Source: Ceraceosorus guamensis (Eukaryota; Basidiomycota; Exobasidiomycetes; Ceraceosorales; Ceraceosoraceae). From it: a DNA stretch of 64,000 nt. The stretch's first letter is position 1. The number at the start of each line of letters is the position of its first letter. This document shows, in pieces, positions 57,286 to 64,000 of the stretch. The stretch covers positions 194,181-258,180 of the forward strand of contig NW_020290009.1 of the NCBI RefSeq assembly GCF_003144195.1, read 5' to 3'. Both the position numbers and the translations under genes were made by a program. The notes beneath the pieces were generated by a model. It was not told where the DNA came from and made no database searches. It saw nothing but the letters and a program-made list of their open reading frames with translations.

Positions 57286-60200
57286 CGAGCAATAACATGA
57301 GGAATGAGCTTGTTGAAGGTGGCAGACCTCGTGTCGAAGCTCTTCTGCACCGCAAAGCACAGAAACGAGGCCACCGCACCGGCGATTCGAAGTGGCAGAT
57401 GAGGCTCCCCTGCCTCGTCCGTCAACGCAAGCAAGCATCTTGCATGCGCCGCCGGCTTGCCATGCGTCACAGGCGTGCGAATATCTCTCGAGGCGCAGGG
57501 CCGTCCTTTGTGCCGAGGCCTTTGCAATCACGAATGAAAAGGCCTCGGTATCGGAGGAGCTCGGTACATTGTGATTCAGAGGCAAGGACACTGACCTTGG
57601 TGCTCTGGTATCGACGCGACTTGGCTCTTGCCAAGCTCTTCGTTGCGGTGGGGCCAGGGTGACACATCACGATTTTGGATCCGCTCTACGGATCACCTTC
57701 ACCGTCTGGGCTGTCACGTGTCGCGCGAGTTGGCGTGACCCGAGAGCCTCGATTCAAATTCTGGAGGCCCGCGCGTGGACCTGTGCGTATAGGTGTATGA
57801 CGTCGAGATGCTTATTTTCCGTAGCGGCAAAGCACCTCGCGACTCTAGTCAGGGTCCTCGCCAGCACCGGTCCCGTCTGCAGGAGAACAGTGGCTCGACA
57901 CGGTCTCGGGCCAACACTGCGTGCAGTCGCGCGGAGCGAACGGGTGACAGGTGCAGTGACTGCTGTGATCCCACGTCCCACAAAGCGATTGTCCTTGCAG
58001 TCATACACTGACACACCGTCAAGAGTGGCTTGAAGGTGCATCTGAGCCATCAAGTCACAGCAGAGCAGGTGGATGGTGGATGGCAAACGTGTGCGAGCAA
58101 GCGAATCTTGATTCATTGATTGCAAAGGGGCCCAGCAGCTCATCTATGGGAGCGTGTTGTCAAAAGGACGCAACGCGCTGTTCACGTCACGATGCGTGAA
58201 GCCCACAAGCAACTTTGGCTTCTGGCGTCCCTCTTAGCGTCCCCGTCGTGATTCTTGCCGGGCGTGTGCATGCATGGCCATCCGCACATCACCGCAGCTC
58301 GTCGGTCAAAGCAGACAAATCACGACCGATGCCACTTGGACTGCATGAGCAAGATTCGTTCAGAATACGTGCTCTGCATGGCTGCTGTCGTCCCGCGCAC
58401 GCACGCGTGACTTGTGGCGATCTCGCCTATATTCAAATTCTGATTGGTGATTGTGCCTGTCCAGCTGTTGATCGCTCACGATGAAATTGAAATGCTTTGC
58501 TGTTTGAGGATGGTAAGAAGATGTCGGTCGGGAGTGTCCGATTGACTTGAACGACAGACCATTCCATCAGAATGAGAATGTTGAAATTATTTGAGCCTTC
58601 TCCGTCGCGACTCAAGCCCGGGCCAGAGAAGACGACGGGACGCAATTAAGAGCAAGGTTGAGGTGCGCTCCAGTTCGTAGGACATGGGTGCATGCAGCAT
58701 CTGCCGGTCGAGAAGCGCGCGCGTGCAGCAATTGAGCAGCTCTGGATGCCATCCGTCACTGCATGAGCCACTTTGACAGCCGAGTGGCACGCAGCTGCAG
58801 CTGTCGCGATCTGCAACTCATCGTGCCTCTTCATCTGCAGTCGGGACTCGCGGGAGTAGATGCGATCGAGCGCAGATACACAGCTCCCATGCCCTCCACC
58901 CCCTTTCCCTCAAGGGGTCGCGCGGCGATGCGTGATTGCTTGGTCACCTGTACCGGTACACTCGATCGTGACTCCAGACTTTCGCTGACATGAACGTTGT
59001 TGGCCGACAGGCACACATACCATGCAAGTCTTCACCAAAGCACCTGACCTTGACCTTGACCTTTCTGGCAGTCTCACTTGTTCTACCGCTTCATCAATTC
59101 CTTCACACCTCATCACGTCGTGACTCTCATCTTCAGTCATGACCACACCGAGCTTCTCTCGGTGCTGAGATCCCCGAGGCCATTCGGCCAGCCAGCCGGA
59201 CCAAGGGGCACCAGACACGTCCGCTCGTTGCGCGCCCCCGACTTCACTCCGCGCATTTGGATGGACCGCATCGCTCGCTCTCCTACGCCAACATTCTGGC
59301 AATCTCGATCTCGGGTGGGCGTCGGACGGACTTCTACACGCGACACTTTCCAACTAAGAGCCTTCCTTCAGCAAAGGCTATCTCGTCTCGCTTTGCACAG
59401 CTTTGCATTTCTGTTCCAGTCAAGCGAGCAAGGCATCTTGCCTACATTTGGACCTGCACTCTCACCAACGACCCTCTCGTCTTCCGGCCTCACTCGCGCT
59501 CGGAGAGAGAAACACAGTGCTTCAAGACCCCAGGCTAGAGACGACCTTCGGTGGGGAGCGAGAAGAGAAGGTGGCTCCGCTTGCCCGACTCCAGCGCTAG
59601 TCGCGGCTCGACGGCGAGAAGGATAGGGCCTCTTGCAGTGCGCACACACCACCCGTGAGTCGCACAAAGAGCCATGGCTAGGGTGCAAATCTCGGCAGAA
59701 GCTGGCGGAGATCACATTTGCGGGGTGAAGCGGCAGAATGGGGGCTTGCGCATTGACGCAGCCCAAGGATCAACTTGGTCGGTCTTCGCGCGACCCAGGG
59801 CCCGATGCGAGGCGATTTGAAACGTGGGACCGGAAGTTTAGCCACGGCTTTGGCCTTACAGAGCGCTTTGGCTTACTGGCTCCCTAGTGAGGCTTGCCAA
59901 AGTCGGGAATAAGTGCCTGTGGGCTTGTGGACACCTCGTTGGGAGTGCGTGCGCTGCTCCGTGAATATCTGGGATGCCTTCCATGCCTTGCTGGATTGCT
60001 GCGTTGGACTCAGAATCGTAGATTCTGTACGTGGTGCGTGGTGCCCATATTTGTGATGTTCCTTCAAAGGCCAGCACGCGTGGCAAAGCGAGGAGCAGGC
60101 GCAGCAGGCACAACGGCCACGCTCGTTCGCCGACGCGCAACGGACGCGCAGGCGGGGGCCGAGGTGCAGCTCGCAGTAGGCGAGCATGCAGCGTGCCTCC

Positions 60201-61097
60201 TTGCGATCAATCGATCGATCGGCAAAAACCAAGCTCCCTCACCACGGCAGGCACTGAGGCTCGAGGATGAAGTTTCCCTCGCCGTCGCACGCGAGCACAA
60301 ATGCAGCAGATGGTGGATTAGACCATGGCGAACGCTGCCGTGGCAAAATGGGCTGCTAAGCATGCGAACTTCGCCAGGTGCAGCGTGGAGAGGGGGCTGC
60401 CGCTCGGCTGCGCACCTTGACGGCTTGAGCAGCGCAGCAAGATTGGCGTGATCTATCGTTCACGTTTGTCATCGGACCTCCGTTGCAGAGCCGTGCCGAT
60501 GATGTCAATCAGGGCTACACATGTGTACATGCGGTGCCAATCACGAATTGTGGATCGTGAATCAAGGCTGCCTCTTTCCCCACGCCCGCCGTCGTTCCTG
60601 CCTCATCATTATACTCGCGTGCTTGGCGAGCTGTGGCGGTGGCACCATTGTACCAGAGCGGCCCATGCAGTCTTCCTTTCCGTCGTGGTGCAGGCGAGAT
60701 CCTCGCCTAGAAAGTCGGAGTGGTGCAGGGCTGCCTGCCCTCATACAACAACTCTCTGGCTGCGCGGGCACGGCGTTCCATGTCGGCAACACCTCGAACA
60801 GCGTCAGCTTCTACAATCGCATAGTCAGCACCTCGCGCCGTCTTGGACCGTTCCTATCTGCATTGTATTGCTGTGTTCGTTATTTTCTTACGCCGTCTAC
60901 ACGCTTCTCCACCCTACAATCATTTCACAGTATACTCGCACTATAACTAACACCTCTCAAGCGGTGGAGTGGACACTTCTGTGGTGTGTCCGAGGCTACA
61001 CTCGCCCAGCACCTAGGTCTTTTCGTACTCAGCTCAAAATACCTTTCGGTGTATCACAAGCTGCTGGAGCGAAGAGCAGGTTGGGCACGTCGCTGCC
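57286..61097. other. Gene-free interval, 3.8 kb
   Basis: The longest gap in the window, between the DnaJ stop and the start of the Hsp20-like gene. Open frames such as 60448-61338 (+) lack family features. One AATCACGAAT word lies at 60539. An in-frame stop at 61014 precedes the chosen start of the next gene. Long 5' leaders or an unrecognised RNA gene are possible. Confidence 0.45.
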
Positions 61098-64000
61098 ATG
61101 TCCGTGCGAGACAGCGCTAGCCCGCTTTTGCCGGATCTCATGTCGTCCACTGCCTCTCAGCGTTCCAGCACCTCTACCACGTCTTCGGGGCTCTCTGCGC
61201 ACGCTCCTCAGCATCCGCTCACGCATCCCATCCAGGGCACGCGCGAAAGTCGCGGCAAATCGACCTTGGGAGAGGCAACCACGTTGCCGCCCTCGGCTCA
61301 TCGTCCGGAACCGGTCCGATTGTACGAGCCTCCGATGATGTCGTACAGCGCTAGCGCTAGCCTCAACGACGCCGCGCGCTCTCACATATCGGCCAGTGAA
61401 TTGGAGGTAATCGCAAGCGCCACAGAGGAGGCTCTCTCGCCACCAACCAGGCTCGACGAGGCCTCGAGAGAGCGACTGCAGCAAGCAGCAGCCTATGCCA
61501 ATGTTGGTCAGACCTTGCCAAGCTCCTCGGTCGCTCCCGAAGCTGCCCTGCTCTCTTCTCCCCCGTCTTCTGGGAGCGGCTCCTCTACTGCCGCGGCAGC
61601 AGGTGTCTCCGCTTTTGCGACGGCAGCAGGCGCTCCGCCCGCGGACGCTCTGTCGGCTTACTCGGAGCGCCGGCCTGCAGAAGCGTCCGTCAGCAACCAA
61701 GTCCATCCTCTGGAAGATCCGCCACGATTATCCACGTCTTCGGTCGAGAGCAGCGTCGCTAGCGAGATAACGACACCCGAAGGGCCTCACCCGAAGGCGT
61801 GGAGAGATGCAGCCTCCCCCTCGGCCTCGGGAAGCGGAATCGAGCAGGATGGTCTGTCCAACGAGCTCGCACAGTTGAGCGTGAGCGAAGACCTCCTTGA
61901 CGCTCGGAAAAATGCGACGCTCCGTGCGCGACCCGCGGTCCATCGGTTACCTAGCAGCTCGAACACAGACGACACAGCCCGAGCTTCGCCACCTGCGACG
62001 GTTAGCTCGAGCTCCAGCGCCGTGCAGACTCCTGCGGCCCAAAGGGCCAATCCTCTTGAACGTGAACTTGGTCTAGATCGGCGGCCCTCTCGCAGCTATC
62101 GAGCAGATCGGCGTTTGGATTTCGGCGGTGATGAAATGTCTCAAGAGGAAACGTCCGCCACGTGCGACAGCAACCGACTGCGACGACCTTCACAACACAT
62201 GCCTGTCTTTATGTCGGACGAATCCGTGCCCACGATGTCGAGTCGCTTCGACTCGACAACGCAGTCGGGACATCTTTCACACAGGCCACAGAGCAGCGCA
62301 GGTGGACGTGATCTACGACAAGGACTAGCTTCGCCTCAGGGCCTCGCAAACTCGGACCACGCATCAGCCGCCGACACCCCCGAATCCGGAAAGGCGAGTC
62401 CAGACTCGTGGCGCAGTCTGCTGCCGGAGCACGATCCCTTCTTCGTTGCGCCAGGGGTCTCTAGTGGCAGTCAAAGCCCAGGCGAGGCCGGTAGCACCTC
62501 CGGCCATTCAGTGGCTGGACTCGGCAAAGATGGGCAAAACCGAAAGCGCGAGTCTGTCAGCAGCATCGCAGGCGTTGGCACCGTCGACTGGAGGCGACTG
62601 TCCAGTGGCAGTCAAGCCAGCACGTTGAGCAGCTTTTCACTCCCGGGCCCGACCGCTGTACAGCCATTGGCGCCAATGTCTCGTTTGCCAACCAGTCCAA
62701 GCTGGCCCGACCGAGACTCGTGGCGATCTTTCTTGCCCGAGAACGATCCCAGAAGCTCACGGTCCTCTATGCCCTCTGGAGCTGGAGCCTCGAACCCCGA
62801 TTCACCTGGCATGCTCTCAAGCTCACCAGCTTCACCTGGGCTCAGTCCCATCGCAGACTATGGCAGTGGCGCAAGAGGTGCATTTGGCTCGCTAGACAGC
62901 GTCGGTCCTGGGATCGGTATCCTCAACACAGATGACCCGGCCGCGTTGGCGGCTGCCAAACGGCATGCCAGTTTCTCGATGTTCGATCGTGACTCTCGCG
63001 ATGGTCTCAGAGGCGCACTTGCCCGCACTCAGAGCGGAAGCCAAAGTGCAGGTCGGCCCTCAGCGATACTGCAGAGTTTGAATCAGAATCGAAGTACCGG
63101 CCATTTACCAAGAGAGGCTGGCTCCGGCGGCACTTTGCCCAGTCATGCGCACTCGACGCACTTCCGAGCGCCTACCACAAGCTTAAATCAAGCTGCTGTC
63201 GGGCTAGCTGCAGCTTTTCCGACTCCGTCTCCCGGCAATGCACCACCAGTACTCAGATCCCAGCTGAGCGGTTCCGTGTCGACTCGAGCGTCCATAGGCA
63301 TGCAAGATGCAGAGGAGCGCGAAAGTTGGCCTTGTAGCAGAAGCAATTCTTCTTTGCCGTCATCTCAAGTGGGGGAAGCCACCGATGAAGAGAGCTTCGG
63401 TCGCATGATGTCCAGCGGTTTGCGCGCCGGGCTCAACACTCAAATTGCTGCGAGTCCTCCCGAGAACACTGTTGCAATGGATGAAGCCACATCTGTGTCG
63501 AGTCGTCAAGATGAAGAAGGCTTCATCACAACGACCACGACGACCAGGACGACCACGACTACTCGCTCGTTCCCCATACCTCAAGGCACCGTCAGGACGA
63601 GACATGCGTCTGCATCATCATCGGCCACACCCATGGGGCGGGCATCATTGAGCCAGAAGTTGGGATCTATTCTGAGTAGCAGCGGAAGTCAAAGCTCCGC
63701 TCCATCTGCACCGGCACCAGTCATGCATGGGGGTGAATCACTGTCGCGAAGCATGTCTCACAATGCTACGTCCCACGCTTCGCCCTACAGCGTCTCGCCG
63801 CTTTCGCCTCCCTCTTTACCGTTCTTGGATCATCGACCTGCGCCACCGGAGACGCACCTGTCGATAGAGACGTCCGACCTCTGCTATACGCTGATCACAT
63901 CTCTGCCTGGCTTCAGCCTCGATGCCATCACGCTGGCAACGAAACACCATAGGCAGCTGGTCATTGTCGCGGATAAATGGGATGAAGCGACGGGCGGCCA
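61098..64000 (+). CDS. Large Ser-rich protein with Hsp20-like domain, partial at right edge
   Basis: One uninterrupted frame from the ATG at 61098 to the last base; at least 967 residues, with no stop reached. An in-frame TAG at 61014 limits upstream extension without a splice. About 930 residues are Ser/Ala/Pro-rich and probably disordered, with repeated units: DSWRSLLPEHDP and DSWRSFLPENDP, and several SSGSQS-like pieces. A Thr run (FITTTTTTRTTTTTRSFPIP) lies near residue 810. The last ~45 residues (LSIETSDLCYTLITSLPGFS then LDAITLATKHHRQLVIVADK) match the start of an alpha-crystallin/Hsp20-like domain of the kind at the C-terminus of long fungal proteins. The rest of that domain is beyond the window. 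Confidence 0.8.
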   Translation, partial: MSVRDSASPLLPDLMSSTASQRSSTSTTSSGLSAHAPQHPLTHPIQGTRESRGKSTLGEATTLPPSAHRPEPVRLYEPPMMSYSASASLNDAARSHISASELEVIASATEEALSPPTRLDEASRERLQQAAAYANVGQTLPSSSVAPEAALLSSPPSSGSGSSTAAAAGVSAFATAAGAPPADALSAYSERRPAEASVSNQVHPLEDPPRLSTSSVESSVASEITTPEGPHPKAWRDAASPSASGSGIEQDGLSNELAQLSVSEDLLDARKNATLRARPAVHRLPSSSNTDDTARASPPATVSSSSSAVQTPAAQRANPLERELGLDRRPSRSYRADRRLDFGGDEMSQEETSATCDSNRLRRPSQHMPVFMSDESVPTMSSRFDSTTQSGHLSHRPQSSAGGRDLRQGLASPQGLANSDHASAADTPESGKASPDSWRSLLPEHDPFFVAPGVSSGSQSPGEAGSTSGHSVAGLGKDGQNRKRESVSSIAGVGTVDWRRLSSGSQASTLSSFSLPGPTAVQPLAPMSRLPTSPSWPDRDSWRSFLPENDPRSSRSSMPSGAGASNPDSPGMLSSSPASPGLSPIADYGSGARGAFGSLDSVGPGIGILNTDDPAALAAAKRHASFSMFDRDSRDGLRGALARTQSGSQSAGRPSAILQSLNQNRSTGHLPREAGSGGTLPSHAHSTHFRAPTTSLNQAAVGLAAAFPTPSPGNAPPVLRSQLSGSVSTRASIGMQDAEERESWPCSRSNSSLPSSQVGEATDEESFGRMMSSGLRAGLNTQIAASPPENTVAMDEATSVSSRQDEEGFITTTTTTRTTTTTRSFPIPQGTVRTRHASASSSATPMGRASLSQKLGSILSSSGSQSSAPSAPAPVMHGGESLSRSMSHNATSHASPYSVSPLSPPSLPFLDHRPAPPETHLSIETSDLCYTLITSLPGFSLDAITLATKHHRQLVIVADKWDEATGG

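Noticed and set aside
60448-61338. 296-codon plus-strand ORF upstream of the Hsp20-like gene
   Set aside because: It overlaps the better-supported frame from 61098 and has no recognisable domain. The real coding signal begins in the other frame.
1-64000. Search for transposons, LTR or virus-derived elements, CRISPR arrays and operon-like clusters
   Set aside because: No transposase, reverse transcriptase, integrase or capsid-like frames, no terminal repeats and no spaced repeat arrays were seen.

Overview
This is nuclear DNA from a filamentous or dimorphic basidiomycete fungus. The genes are compact and rich in short spliceosomal introns (mostly 50-200 nt, donors GTGAGT/GTAAGT, acceptors YAG). 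The proteome is clearly fungal (cryptochrome-DASH, QCR2, SAHH, SHMT, Scj1-type DnaJ, ORD-only oxysterol-binding protein). The gene set, moderate GC content and long gaps with scattered TCACGA-type words suggest Ustilaginomycotina, but I cannot fix the genus. No rRNA, tRNA, transposon, virus-derived element or CRISPR array was recognised.

Layout, left to right: cryptochrome-DASH (+, 1.2-4.1 kb) converges on a TBC RabGAP (-, 4.4-7.3). A divergent ribosomal pair follows: RPS26 (-, 9.0-9.7) and RPL12 (+, 10.8-11.6). RPL12 converges on QCR2 (-, 12.1-14.1), which has seven exons including one of 13 nt. A glycine-zipper/His-tail protein (+, 15.4-16.2) converges on a two-finger C2H2 regulator (-, 17.3-18.7). 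After a 3.6-kb gap comes a secreted lactonase (+, 22.3-24.0) converging on prohibitin-2 (-, 24.4-26.0). Prohibitin-2 is divergent from SHMT (+, 26.8-28.4). A LARP1/Sro9-like La-motif protein (+, 30.1-33.8) converges on an oxysterol-binding protein (-, 34.7-37.4). S-adenosylhomocysteinase (+, 39.8-41.3) converges on a three-TM membrane protein (-, 41.9-44.3), which is divergent from mitoribosomal mL54 (+, 45.6-46.3). mL54 converges on a secreted double-psi beta-barrel protein (-, 46.9-47.7). An unrecognised disordered protein (-, 50.1-52.7), an F-box-like protein (-, 53.8-54.7) and an ER DnaJ (+, 55.6-57.3) follow. A very large Ser-rich protein with a C-terminal Hsp20-like domain (+, 61.1 to the edge) runs out of the window.

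Most genes are housekeeping: translation (RPS26, RPL12, mL54, LARP), mitochondria (QCR2, PHB2, SHMT, mL54), one-carbon/methyl metabolism (SHMT, SAHH), lipid and membrane traffic (ORP, TBC) and ER folding (DnaJ). I found no clear new multi-gene system. The points most worth a second look are gene-structure ones: micro-exons of 13, 18, 22 and 36 nt; two stop-free introns of 3n length; a probable dual-start SHMT; and exact 10-base words recurring in the gene-free intervals far above chance. Every multi-exon model was built by hand from splice signals and reading frame, so exon ends are predictions.
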